DNA from: DALYJJ01 sp031969915
GTDB lineage: Bacteria; Acidobacteriota; Terriglobia; Bryobacterales; Bryobacteraceae
Assembly: GCA_031969915.1 (NCBI GenBank)
Contig: DALYJJ010000063.1
Span: 1-33,840, forward strand
Reading direction: 5' to 3'
DNA: 33,840 bases
Below, one piece after another: positions 16,443 through 24,754 of this stretch (position 1 is the stretch's first letter; the number at the start of each line of letters is the position of its first letter). The notes beneath the pieces are model-generated. The model was not told the origin of the DNA. It did not search any database and saw nothing but the letters and a program-made list of their open reading frames with translations. The translations under genes were made by a program, and so were the position numbers.

Positions 16443-16594
16443 CCGGGACTACGACGAGTTGGAACGAACAGCGGCCAACCAAAAGGCTGGCCACTTGCTT
16501 CCCGCGTGTGGACGACGCCGGAAGCCTTTATTGTGAGTACCACTGGACGGTGGCTCCGCAGAAGTAAGAGACGGTAACCAAGGGTAAGTAACCT

Positions 16595-17809
16595 TTGATT
16601 AAGCTCCACAAAGTCGGCAAAGTATACAGGCTGTACTCGCACCCCACCGGCCGGTTGCGGGAGGCACTGCCGTTCGCATCCAGCCGCCACAAGGAATTCT
16701 GGGCGGTGCGCGATGTTTCGCTGTCCGTTCCTCGGGGCGAGGTGCTGGCGCTGGTCGGGCCGAACGGGTCCGGCAAGAGCACGGTGCTGCAGATCGTGGC
16801 CGGCATCCTGGAGCCGACGCTCGGCTCCGTGCGGACCGATGGGCGGATTGCGGCGCTGCTCGAACTCGGCGCGGGTTTCAACCCTGAATTTACGGGTCGC
16901 GAAAACGTTTTCCTGAACGGTGAGATCCTCGGCCTTACGCGCCGGCAGGTGGAGGCGGCGTTTCCGCGGATCGAGGCGTTCGCGGGAATCGGGGAGTTCA
17001 TCGACCGCCCGGTGAAAGAGTATTCCAGTGGCATGTACGTGCGCCTCGCCTTCTCCACCGCGATTCACGTCGATCCGGAGATCCTGATTGTGGACGAGGC
17101 GCTGGCGGTGGGCGACGCCATCTTCGCCAGCCGCTGCATCCAGAAGTTCGAGGAACTGCGCGAGCGCGGCGTCACGGTTTTGTTCGTCTCGCACGACCTG
17201 GGCCTGGTGAAGCGCCTGGCGCATCGCGCGGTGCTGCTGTGGGAGGGCCGCGTCGCCGCCGAGGGCCACCCGCGCGACGTCGTCAACCGCTATGTCGGGC
17301 TGGTGCTTGAGCGACAGCGCCGCGAGGAGGGCCGCTCCACCGGGCCTGCCGTGGATGCCAGCTTCCGGCACGGCGATGGCTCCAGCCGTATCCTGGACAT
17401 CGCGCTGTTGGGCGCCAACGGCGAGCGCACCACGGCCGTGGAGAGCGGCGAACGCATCACCGTTCGGATCCGCGCCCGCTATGAGAACGCGTGCGATGCG
17501 CCCGTGGCCGGCATGCTCATCCGCAATCGTCACGGCATGGACATCTATGGCACCAATACGCGCATCGAGCAGATCCCGCTCGGTCCGTGCGGCGCGGGCG
17601 ACGAGATCGAAGTTGATTTCACTTTCGATTGCCTGCTGGCTCGGCACGAATATACACTGACGGTTGCCACGCAGCACTGGGACGGAACCAGCCAGGATTG
17701 GCTGGACGACGCACTGGCGTTCACGGTCGTTGAGCCGAAGGAGTTGGCGGGCGTCGTGCACCTCCGGCCGCAGGTGTCGTGGCGGAAGGCGGAGCATGCG
17801 AATCGCTGA
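16595..17809 (+). CDS. ABC transporter ATP-binding protein, Wzt-like polysaccharide exporter subunit
   Basis: 404 residues. N-terminal ABC ATPase: Walker A 'GPNGSGKST' (55-63), ABC signature 'YSSGMYVRLAF', Walker B 'ILIVDEALAVGD', H-loop 'FVSHD'. The 'ELGAGFNPEFTGRENVFLNG' stretch is diagnostic of the Wzt/TagH polysaccharide-export group. The C-terminal 160 residues ('GERITVRIRARYENACDAPVAGMLIRNRHGMDIYGTNT') form a Wzt-type beta-sandwich that recognises the glycan terminus. The start is TTG at 16595, because an in-frame stop lies two codons upstream; AGGG at 16581-16584 may serve as ribosome site. No Wzm permease is in the window, although the family works as a complex with one. Its end overlaps the M24 peptidase gene by 14 bp. 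Confidence 0.9.
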   Translation: MIKLHKVGKVYRLYSHPTGRLREALPFASSRHKEFWAVRDVSLSVPRGEVLALVGPNGSGKSTVLQIVAGILEPTLGSVRTDGRIAALLELGAGFNPEFTGRENVFLNGEILGLTRRQVEAAFPRIEAFAGIGEFIDRPVKEYSSGMYVRLAFSTAIHVDPEILIVDEALAVGDAIFASRCIQKFEELRERGVTVLFVSHDLGLVKRLAHRAVLLWEGRVAAEGHPRDVVNRYVGLVLERQRREEGRSTGPAVDASFRHGDGSSRILDIALLGANGERTTAVESGERITVRIRARYENACDAPVAGMLIRNRHGMDIYGTNTRIEQIPLGPCGAGDEIEVDFTFDCLLARHEYTLTVATQHWDGTSQDWLDDALAFTVVEPKELAGVVHLRPQVSWRKAEHANR

Positions 17810-18971
17810 AATTCAGCGGGCCCTCAAGGACGAAGGGCTCGATGGCTGGTTGTTCTTCGACCATCACAAGCGGGACCCCCTTGCTTACCGCGTCCTCGGG
17901 TTCGACGTGAAGAACGCCCCTTCGCGGCGCTGGTACTACCTGGTCCCCGCCGAGGGCGAACCGCGCAAGCTCGTGCATAAGATCGAGCCGGGCATGCTGG
18001 ATGCCTTGCCGGGCGGCAAGACGTCGTATGCCGGCTGGGCGCAGCAAGCCGCCTCGCTGGCCGGGTTATTGACGGGCTGCCGCCGCATCGCCATGCAGTA
18101 TTCGCCGAAGTGCGCGGTCCCCTACGTGGCCATGGTGGACGCCGGGACCGTGGAACTGGTTCGCGGTTTGGGCGTGGACGTCGTGACTTCCGCCGATCTG
18201 GTGCAGTACTTCGAAGCGCGCTGGAACGCCGCGAAGCTGGAAAGCCACCTGGAAGCCGGCCGCCGCGTGGACGACGTGCTGCGCTCCGCCTTCGCGCGGA
18301 TTGGCGATGAACATCGTGCCGGCCGCGCGCCCACCGAATTCCAGATCCAGCAGTTCATTCGCTCCGCGTTCGAAGCCAACGGGCTGTTCGCCGATCACGG
18401 ACCCATCGTGGGCGTCAACGAGCATTCCGCCGATCCTCACTTCGATCCCGCTCCCGAGATCGACCGGCCCATCCGCCGCGGCGACTGGCTCCTGATCGAC
18501 CTCTGGGCGAAGCTCACCGAACCCGGGTCCGTGTACTACGACATCACGTGGACCGGCTACTGCGGCGCGGAGGCGCCCGCGGAGCACGTCCGGATCTTCG
18601 ACATTGTCACCGGCGCCCGGGACCGCGCCGTAGAGTGCGTGCGCAGCGCCTGCGAACAGGGCCGCACACTCCATGGATTCGAAGTGGATGACGCCTGCCG
18701 GGGCCACATCGCAGCTCACGGCTATGGCGAGTACTTCTTCCACCGCACCGGCCACTCCATCGGCGAGGAAGTGCACGGCACCGGCGCCAACATGGATAAC
18801 CTGGAAACGCACGATGAGCGCCGCGTGATTCCCTGGACCTGCTTCTCCGTCGAGCCCGGCATCTACCTCGAGACGTTCGGCGTGCGTTCGGAAGTCAACG
18901 TCTTCGTAGGCGAGGACGGCGCGCGGGTCACGGGCGCCGTCCAAACCAGGCCCGTTCTCATCGGAGCATGA
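17796..18971 (+). CDS. M24 family metallopeptidase (Xaa-Pro peptidase type)
   Basis: 391 residues from the ATG at 17796, overlapping the ABC gene. An N-terminal creatinase-like domain (about 1-150) is followed by a pita-bread catalytic domain. The metal ligands can be placed: Asp235 ('LLIDLWAK'), Asp249 ('VYYDITW'), His320 ('HRTGHSIGEEVHGTG'), Glu353 ('SVEPGIYLE') and Glu366 ('VRSEVNVFV'). This predicts a dinuclear enzyme cleaving Xaa-Pro dipeptides or N-terminal Xaa-Pro bonds in the cytoplasm. No signal peptide is seen. Substrate preference, and the reason for its place in an envelope-related operon, are unclear. It overlaps the next gene by 4 bp (ATGA). Confidence 0.9.
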   Translation: MRIAEIQRALKDEGLDGWLFFDHHKRDPLAYRVLGFDVKNAPSRRWYYLVPAEGEPRKLVHKIEPGMLDALPGGKTSYAGWAQQAASLAGLLTGCRRIAMQYSPKCAVPYVAMVDAGTVELVRGLGVDVVTSADLVQYFEARWNAAKLESHLEAGRRVDDVLRSAFARIGDEHRAGRAPTEFQIQQFIRSAFEANGLFADHGPIVGVNEHSADPHFDPAPEIDRPIRRGDWLLIDLWAKLTEPGSVYYDITWTGYCGAEAPAEHVRIFDIVTGARDRAVECVRSACEQGRTLHGFEVDDACRGHIAAHGYGEYFFHRTGHSIGEEVHGTGANMDNLETHDERRVIPWTCFSVEPGIYLETFGVRSEVNVFVGEDGARVTGAVQTRPVLIGA

Positions 18972-20413
18972 CGCGCCGCAACTTCGTGCTCGCGGCCGCG
19001 GCGGCCACCTGGAATTGGGACCGGCGCGGTGCGCGCTTCGGCCTTGCCGGCGGCAGCGGCGAGATCCGGTTCATTTCCCCGTCGTCGTTCTTCGCGATCC
19101 GCCGGTGGGCCGACTCATCGCTCGGCCCCAACCTGCCGGAGAACGCGGTGAACTTCACCGCTTCCGAAGCCGGCGATGCCGTGGAACTGGTCACCGATTA
19201 CATCCGCGTCCGGGTAGACAAGAGTACATTCCGCCTGCGCGTGAGCAAGGTGAATGGCGAGGTCCTGATGGAGGAGGCCGCGCCCCCAAAGCGCGCCGGC
19301 GAGGACATCGTGCTCGACTTCCAGCTACGGCCGGGAGAAGAGTGCTTCGGCCTCGGGCCAAGGGCCGACGCCAGCATCGGCACCCGGGGCAGCCGCATCG
19401 TTACGCGCACTCCGTTGCTCCTATCCACAGCCGGCTATGGCATGTTTCAGCTCGGATCCGGAGAGTACGAGTACGACCTCACCGCCGGCCATCGCGTAGT
19501 CGCGCGGAAAGCGGACCGGGCCGGGTACGCCTTCTACTACGGACCGAACCCGAAGGACATCTTCGAAGAGCATGCCAAGGTCCGGCCGTCGTCGAACCTG
19601 CGGCGCGCCGGAACGGCGCTGCCTGAGACGCCCGGCGAAGCGAGTTGGGATTCGCTGCAGGAAACCGTTCGGCGGATGATCCACGGCAGTCTTTCGGGCA
19701 TCATGCTTCCGCGTTTCGACGCGGACCGTTACGCCGGGACGCCAGCGGCGGCCCGCGCCCGCCAGCTCGCAGGACTTTTCCCGTGGGGCGGCGAAACCCG
19801 CTTTGAGGCCTTCTTCGAGGCGTACCTGGACGAAGCGCGAGAACGCGGTATTCCCCTGGTTCACGCCCTGCCGGCCCAGTTTCCGAAGGACCCCGAGGGC
19901 CTGCGGCGGAGCGATCAATTTCTGCTCGGCGACGAGTTGCTTGCAGCGCCGGTTCTCAACCCCGCGGGCCGGCGCGCCGTCTATCTTCCCATGGGCCGTT
20001 GGACCGATCTGCGTACCAACATCGAACATCCTGGCCGGCGAGTGATCGAAGTCGAATCCCCCGATTCCCTTCCGTTGTTCGCCAAGAACGGTTCGATCGT
20101 ACCCTTCGGCCGCCTCTCGCAAGGAACCGTCGAGCTGCACTACTTCCCGAACTCGGGCGGCGAGTTCTTCCTCTTCGAACCAACCACGGGAACCATCTCC
20201 CAGGTCCACGCCGCACCCGCCGGCGATTACTTCCGCGTGGAGATCGAGTCGCACGTCACTCGCAAGTACGAATGGGTCATCCATCATCGCGGCCCGGCGA
20301 AGAGAGTGGACGGCCCCGCCTCCGCCGTGCGTCACGACGCGCGCCGCAACAATCTCCACATCGAAATGGACGGCCCCGCCGGTGAGGGCCGCATTGTGAA
20401 CGTCACTCTCTAA
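18968..20413 (+). CDS. GH31-like exported protein lacking the N-terminal half of the catalytic barrel
   Basis: 481 residues, against about 700-800 for normal family 31 alpha-glucosidases. It begins with a twin-arginine-like signal (MTRRNFVLAAAAA). An N-terminal beta-sandwich of the GH31 type (about 60-195: 'FQLRPGEECFGLGPRAD', 'YAFYYGPNPKDIFEEH') jumps directly to the late barrel: 'SWDSLQETVRRMIHGSLSG' (226-244), then 'FDADRYAG', where Asp251 aligns with the acid/base aspartate. The C-terminal 'FLLGDELLAAPVL' and 'YLPMGRWTDL' (318-348) are classic GH31. The segment with the nucleophile aspartate (DMNE/KxDxGE region), roughly 200 residues, is absent with no frame break. Hydrolase activity is therefore doubtful; a binding role is possible. 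Its stop directly abuts the aas start. Confidence 0.75.
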   Translation: MTRRNFVLAAAAATWNWDRRGARFGLAGGSGEIRFISPSSFFAIRRWADSSLGPNLPENAVNFTASEAGDAVELVTDYIRVRVDKSTFRLRVSKVNGEVLMEEAAPPKRAGEDIVLDFQLRPGEECFGLGPRADASIGTRGSRIVTRTPLLLSTAGYGMFQLGSGEYEYDLTAGHRVVARKADRAGYAFYYGPNPKDIFEEHAKVRPSSNLRRAGTALPETPGEASWDSLQETVRRMIHGSLSGIMLPRFDADRYAGTPAAARARQLAGLFPWGGETRFEAFFEAYLDEARERGIPLVHALPAQFPKDPEGLRRSDQFLLGDELLAAPVLNPAGRRAVYLPMGRWTDLRTNIEHPGRRVIEVESPDSLPLFAKNGSIVPFGRLSQGTVELHYFPNSGGEFFLFEPTTGTISQVHAAPAGDYFRVEIESHVTRKYEWVIHHRGPAKRVDGPASAVRHDARRNNLHIEMDGPAGEGRIVNVTL

Positions 20414-22540
20414 ATGCACTCCGTCATCAAGCTGCTCGCGAGCATTCTTCTTCGCATTTTCTACCGCGCCGAAGTGCACGGTTGGAGAGGCGCGCGCCCG
20501 GAGCGCCTGGTGGTGATTGCCAACCACCAGTCGCTGCTCGACGGGGTCCTGCTGGGTGCGCTGCTGCCGTTTCAGCCCACCTGGGTAGTTCATACCCAGA
20601 TCTGGAACCAGTGGCATTTCCGCATGCTGTTAAGCTGGCTGCCCGTGGTGGTCGTGGACGCCACCAGCCCGCTGGCCGTCAAGACGCTCGCCCGCCTGGT
20701 GGAACGCGGCGAGCCGATCATGATCTTTCCGGAGGGGCGCATCACGGTCACCGGCAGTCTGATGAAGATCTACGACGGCCCCGCCTTCGTGGCTGCCCGC
20801 ACCAACGCGCATATCCTCCCCGTCCGGATCGACGGCGCACTCGACACACCGTTGGGCCGCATGCCGTCGTGGCATCCCGGCCGTCTGTTTCCGAAGATCC
20901 GTCTAACCGTCCTTCCGCCCGAGCCGTTGGCCATGCCCGAAGGCCGCACGCCGCGCGAACGCCGGCGGAAGGCGGCCGAGGAGCTGCGACGGCGGATGCA
21001 GCGCATGATGTTCATCACGGAGCCGGTGACCTCGCTGCACGAGTCGCTTTTGCGGGCCGTTGAAAAGTACGGCCGCGGCCGCGTGATGCTCGAGGACATT
21101 CAACGCAAGCCCCAGACCTACGACCACATGCTCCGCGCCGTGCTCGCCCTGGGCCGCCTGGTGTCGAAGATGACCCAGCCGGGCGAGCGCGTCGGTGTCC
21201 TGCTGCCCAGCGCGGCGGTGACGCCCTCGCTGCTCTTCGGTCTCTTCGCTACCCGCCGCGTTCCCGCGATGCTGAACTTCACCGCCGGCAGCGAGGGCTT
21301 GCAGAACGCCTGCACCATCGCCGGCATTCGGCTGATCCTCACGTCGGAGGCGTTTCTCGAGAAAGCAAAACTCGCGTCGGTCGTGGCCGGCTTGCAGGGA
21401 GTTGAGGTCGTGAAGCTCGAGCAGTTGCGTCCGCGCTTCACGCTGGGGGACAAGCTCTGGCTGATCCTATGGGCGAAGCCGAAGCCGCGCCGCGTGTTCC
21501 AAAAAGTCTCCCCCGATGAGCCCGCCGTGGTCCTGTTCACATCGGGTTCGGAAGGCAAGCCCAAGGGGGTCGTCCTCAGCCACCGCAACATCCTCTCGAA
21601 CGTCAACCAGATTCGCGGCGTCATCGAGTTCAACTCAGAGGACCGCTTCTTCAACGCGCTGCCGATCTTCCATTCCTTCGGCCTCACCGCGGGCACGCTG
21701 CTGCCCTTGATCTGCGGCTGCCGGCTGTTCCTTTACCCGACGCCGCTGCACTACCGCATCATTCCCGAGCTCACCTACGACACCGATTCCAGCGTCATCT
21801 TCGGCACGCCCACGTTCCTCGCCAACTACGGCAAGATGGCGCACCCGTATGACTTCTACAAGGTCCGCTTTGCCGTGGCCGGCGCGGAGAAGCTGAACGA
21901 AGAGACGCGCCGTCTGTGGTCCGACAAGTTCGGCATCCGGATCATCGAAGGCTACGGCGCGACGGAATGCGCGCCGGTGATCTCCGCGAACACCGCCATG
22001 GCGCACCGCGCGGGCACGGTGGGCGAGATCCTGCCCGGCATTGAGTATCGCCTGGAGCCCGTGCCCGGTATCGAAAAGGGCGGCATGCTCCACGTGAAAG
22101 GGCCCAACGTGATGCTCGGCTACCTGCGCGCGGACCAACCCGGCGTGGTGCAACCGCTGGAGGGCGGTTGGTATGAAACGGGCGACATCGTGGAGATCGA
22201 GGACGGCTTCGTGCGCATCGTCGGGCGCCTGAAGCGCTTCGCCAAGGTGGCCGGCGAGATGGTCTCGCTCGAAGTCGCCGAGCGCATCGCGCTGGCCGCC
22301 TCGCCGCTCAAGGCGCACGCCGCCACTGCGGTCCCGGACGGGCGGCGGGGCGAAGTGATCCTGCTCTATACGGAAGACCCGTCGCTCAAGCGCGAAGACC
22401 TGACCGCCGCCGCCGCCCGCCAGGGCGCGCCCGAGATCGCCATCGCGCGCCGCATTGTGCACACTGAAAAACTGCCGCGCCTCGGTACCGGCAAGCTCGA
22501 TTACGTCACGCTCAGGAAGATGGCCGAATCCACGTCATGA
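20414..22540 (+). CDS. aas: Bifunctional acyl-ACP--phospholipid O-acyltransferase / long-chain fatty acid--ACP ligase
   Basis: 708 residues, close to E. coli Aas (719). The N-terminal PlsC-type acyltransferase shows the H-x4-D site 'NHQSLLD' (His38, Asp43) and 'IFPEGRIT' (about 101-108). The C-terminal adenylate-forming domain carries 'VLFTSGSEGKPKGVVLSHRN' (P-loop-like AMP site), 'EGYGATECAPVIS', 'YETGDIVEIEDGFVRIVGRLK' and a final catalytic-lysine segment 'LGTGKLDY'. It re-acylates lysophospholipids at the inner membrane using fatty acid, ATP and ACP. Unlike E. coli, the lysophospholipid flippase LplT is not fused or adjacent; the next gene is a different MFS protein that could play that part. 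The spacer to the upstream gene is zero. Confidence 0.92.
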   Translation: MHSVIKLLASILLRIFYRAEVHGWRGARPERLVVIANHQSLLDGVLLGALLPFQPTWVVHTQIWNQWHFRMLLSWLPVVVVDATSPLAVKTLARLVERGEPIMIFPEGRITVTGSLMKIYDGPAFVAARTNAHILPVRIDGALDTPLGRMPSWHPGRLFPKIRLTVLPPEPLAMPEGRTPRERRRKAAEELRRRMQRMMFITEPVTSLHESLLRAVEKYGRGRVMLEDIQRKPQTYDHMLRAVLALGRLVSKMTQPGERVGVLLPSAAVTPSLLFGLFATRRVPAMLNFTAGSEGLQNACTIAGIRLILTSEAFLEKAKLASVVAGLQGVEVVKLEQLRPRFTLGDKLWLILWAKPKPRRVFQKVSPDEPAVVLFTSGSEGKPKGVVLSHRNILSNVNQIRGVIEFNSEDRFFNALPIFHSFGLTAGTLLPLICGCRLFLYPTPLHYRIIPELTYDTDSSVIFGTPTFLANYGKMAHPYDFYKVRFAVAGAEKLNEETRRLWSDKFGIRIIEGYGATECAPVISANTAMAHRAGTVGEILPGIEYRLEPVPGIEKGGMLHVKGPNVMLGYLRADQPGVVQPLEGGWYETGDIVEIEDGFVRIVGRLKRFAKVAGEMVSLEVAERIALAASPLKAHAATAVPDGRRGEVILLYTEDPSLKREDLTAAAARQGAPEIAIARRIVHTEKLPRLGTGKLDYVTLRKMAESTS

Positions 22541-23853
22541 AAAGCACTCGGGAACAGCGCGCCTGGTTCGTCTACGATTGGGCCAACTCGGCCTTCTACA
22601 CCACGGTCGTCACCCTGTTCCTCGGGCCCTGGCTCACCGCGCTCGCTTCGAACGCCGCCGGCCCCGACGGCCTCGTGCGGCCCTTCGGCATCCCAATCGC
22701 CGCCAAATCATATTGGCCTTATCTTGTTTCCCTCGCCGTTTTGTTGCAGGTTCTGTTCCTGCCGCTGCTGGGCGCGATCGCCGATTACGGCCGGCGCAAG
22801 AGGGAACTCCTGGGCCTCTTCGCCTACCTCGGCGCCGGGGCGACGATGGCGATGTTTGCCCTCGACGGCACACGGTACCTGCTGGGCGGCGTCCTGTTCC
22901 TGATCGCGAATCTCTGCTTCGGCGCGTCGATCGTCATCTACAACTCCTTCCTCCCGGAGATCGCCGGGCCCGAAGAACGCGACTCGGTCTCGTCGAAAGG
23001 CTGGGGCATTGGCTATGTCGGCGGCGGCCTCCTCCTGGCGTTGAACCTGATCTTCTACACCAAGGCCGAGTCGTTCGGCGTCACGCAGGGCTTCGCCGTC
23101 CGCATCAGCCTCGCCTCCGCCGGCCTCTGGTGGGCGGTCTTCACGATTGTGCCCATGCTCGTTCTGCGCAACCGCGGGGAAGGGAAGAAACTGCCGGCGG
23201 GCAAGGGCTATCTCTCGGTCGGCGTGGAGCAGCTCGGCCACACGCTGCGCGACGTGCGGCGCTACCCGCAGACTCTGCTCTTCCTGCTCGCGTTCCTCAT
23301 CTACAACGACGGCATTCAGACCGTGATCACGCTCGCCTCGCAGTTCGGGCAGGAAGAACTGAAACTGCCCATGTCGACGCTCACGGCGGTGATTCTGCTC
23401 GTTCAATTCCTGGCGTTCGGCGGAGCGCTTCTATTCAACCTGATCTCCGCCCGCATCGGCAACCGCAATACCGTGATCCTGTCGCTGGTCATCTGGTCGG
23501 CCACGCTCACCTACATCTACTTCGCGGTGCATGGCGAGAACGAGTTCTACGTTGCCGCGGTGCTGATCGGCCTGGTCCTGGGCGGCAGCCAGGCGCTGAG
23601 CCGCTCGGTCTACTCGCTGATGATCCCGAAGGGCCGCGAGGCCGAGTATTTCAGCCTCTACGAGATCAGCGACAAGGGCACGAGCTGGATCGGCCCGTTG
23701 TTTTTCGGCCTCGCGCTCCAGTTCACCGGCAGCTATCGAGTGGCCATCGTCTCGCTGATTTTCTTCTTCCTGGTGGGTATCGCCATTCTCTCGAAGGTGA
23801 ATGTCGAAAAAGGCGCTGCCGCGGCACAGGGCGCCGGAAGCGATGCGGGCTAA
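22537..23853 (+). CDS. MFS transporter, UMF1/Atg22-like
   Basis: 438 residues with about 12 hydrophobic segments. The N-terminal 'WFVYDWANSAFYTTVVTLFLGPW' and the MFS loop 'GAIADYGRRKRELLGLFAYLG' are the signature of the Atg22-like (UMF1) branch of the major facilitator superfamily. Further family features are 'NSFLPEIAGPEERDSVSSKGWGIGYVGGG' and the late 'GLVLGGSQALSRSVYSLMIPKGREAEYFSLYEI'. Yeast Atg22 exports amino acids from vacuoles; bacterial substrates are unknown. Directly after aas (4-bp overlap), it could move a lysolipid, fatty acid or other product, which is inference only. Its 3' end overlaps the next start by 11 bp. Confidence 0.9.
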   Translation: MKSTREQRAWFVYDWANSAFYTTVVTLFLGPWLTALASNAAGPDGLVRPFGIPIAAKSYWPYLVSLAVLLQVLFLPLLGAIADYGRRKRELLGLFAYLGAGATMAMFALDGTRYLLGGVLFLIANLCFGASIVIYNSFLPEIAGPEERDSVSSKGWGIGYVGGGLLLALNLIFYTKAESFGVTQGFAVRISLASAGLWWAVFTIVPMLVLRNRGEGKKLPAGKGYLSVGVEQLGHTLRDVRRYPQTLLFLLAFLIYNDGIQTVITLASQFGQEELKLPMSTLTAVILLVQFLAFGGALLFNLISARIGNRNTVILSLVIWSATLTYIYFAVHGENEFYVAAVLIGLVLGGSQALSRSVYSLMIPKGREAEYFSLYEISDKGTSWIGPLFFGLALQFTGSYRVAIVSLIFFFLVGIAILSKVNVEKGAAAAQGAGSDAG

Positions 23854-24679
23854 GCTGATCGGTCTCGCCGCGCTGGTATCCACCGCCTGGGTGTTTTCCG
23901 GTGTGGTGCTGTCCGAAGGGTCGCTGCGCGTTCCGCGGCGCCCGTCGGACGCCCAAGAAGAGATCGCGAGCTTCGACGGAGTGAAACTGCGCGGCGTGTT
24001 TAAGACTGCGCCCGGCGCATCGGCGTGCGTGCTCGTGCTTCACGGCATCGGCGACTCCTCCCGCGGCGCCCTGGGCTTCGCGCCGATGTTCCTCGATGCG
24101 GGCTACTCCGTGTTCGCTCCCGACAGCCGCGCGCATGGCGCGAGCGACGGCGAGCTGGTGACCTTCGGGATTCACGAGGCGAAGGACATTCTTCGCTGGG
24201 CGGCGTGGCTTCGCGAGCGCGGCTGCGGCCGCGTGTACGGCCTCGGCGAGTCGCTCGGCGGAGCGGCATTGATTCAGGCCGCCGCGCAGGAGCCCGCCTT
24301 CGCGGCGATCGTCGCCGAGTGTCCTTACAGCGATCTACGCTCCATCGCCGAATACCGTGTGACGCAAACGGCGGGAGCCTGGCTGGCGGTCCCCGTGAAG
24401 GCCGCCGTCGCCTCGGCTATGCTCTATACGCGTGCCCGCTACGGCGTCGATCTGAATGCGGCCTCCCCGGTCGAAAGCGCGCGCGGCCTCCAAACGCCGC
24501 TGCTCCTCATCCATGGATTAGCGGACCACAACACGCCGCCGTCGCACTCGCAGGCCATCGCCGCCGCGAACCCCCGTATCGCGACGTGGTTCGTGCCCGG
24601 CGCCACCCACACCGCCGCCGCCTTCAAAGAACCGGCTGAGTTCCGCCGCCGCGTCCTGAGCTGGTTCGGTAGCCACTAA
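23843..24679 (+). CDS. Alpha/beta hydrolase, membrane-anchored
   Basis: 278 residues from the ATG at 23843 (GGAAG ribosome site 4-8 bp upstream); an ATG at 23801 in the same frame would add 14 residues. A hydrophobic N-terminal segment ('LIGLAALVSTAWVFSGVVL') predicts export or anchoring. The alpha/beta hydrolase core has the oxyanion strand 'VLVLHGIGDSSRG', the nucleophile elbow 'GLGESLGGAAL' (Ser), the acid Asp in 'LLIHGLADHNTP' and the base His in 'PGATHTAAA'. It resembles the BAAT/FrsA/YqkD-like esterase group; the substrate is unknown. It is the last gene of the six-gene plus-strand run that includes aas, so a lipid or acyl ester is a reasonable guess. Confidence 0.85.
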   Translation: MRAKLIGLAALVSTAWVFSGVVLSEGSLRVPRRPSDAQEEIASFDGVKLRGVFKTAPGASACVLVLHGIGDSSRGALGFAPMFLDAGYSVFAPDSRAHGASDGELVTFGIHEAKDILRWAAWLRERGCGRVYGLGESLGGAALIQAAAQEPAFAAIVAECPYSDLRSIAEYRVTQTAGAWLAVPVKAAVASAMLYTRARYGVDLNAASPVESARGLQTPLLLIHGLADHNTPPSHSQAIAAANPRIATWFVPGATHTAAAFKEPAEFRRRVLSWFGSH

Positions 24680-24715
24680 TGTGATGACCAATTACCCGGA
24701 AAAGCGGGACGTTCC

Positions 24716-24724
24716 TGCTATCCT
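24716..24724 (+). promoter_or_regulatory. Extended -10 element upstream of the YidB-like gene
   Basis: TGCTATCCT fits an extended -10 (TGnTATAAT) at four of the six core bases. It would start transcription about 24 bp before the YidB-like ATG. No good -35 is seen at 17 bp spacing, which is tolerated by extended -10 promoters. Weak support. Confidence 0.3.
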
Positions 24725-24754
24725 GTGAACTCGGATTCGAAATGGAGGAGTGCA

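Larger units (their letters stand above)
16097..16594. other. Gene-free regulatory interval between dapE and the ABC ATPase
   Basis: This 498-bp stretch is the only long non-coding region in the window. From right to left on the minus strand it holds an 8-bp hairpin with a UUUU loop (16474-16493: GGCCAGCC pairing with GGUUGGCC through one G-U), an intrinsic terminator (16396-16442), a candidate promoter (16344-16372), the lysine riboswitch (16158-16334), and a short leader. The plus-strand ABC gene must have its promoter in the right-hand part, but I see no convincing -35/-10 pair there. Confidence 0.8.

Noticed and set aside
16400..16500. Possible tRNA (including tRNA-Sec) or 4.5S/SRP RNA in the dap-ABC interval
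   Set aside because: No cloverleaf with a GTTCRANYC T-loop, no CCA end, and no SRP GGAA/GNAR core motifs. Only two independent hairpins are seen.
15335..16567. 410-codon plus-strand frame covering dapE and the riboswitch
   Set aside because: Antisense to an M20 enzyme with all metal ligands and to a structured riboswitch; no recognisable domain and no ribosome site.
16379..17797. 472-codon minus-strand frame over the ABC ATPase and the intrinsic terminator
   Set aside because: It runs through the terminator hairpin and mirrors conserved Walker motifs of the plus-strand gene, so it is a shadow. It was checked as a possible source for the leftward terminator.
18968..20413. GH31-like gene as a frameshifted pseudogene
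   Set aside because: A single uninterrupted frame with a signal peptide, preserved start overlap and zero spacer to aas; no lost fragments of the missing barrel in other frames nearby.
19421..20617. 398-codon minus-strand frame opposite the GH31-like gene and the start of aas
   Set aside because: It crosses two plus-strand genes with clear family motifs and has no domain of its own.
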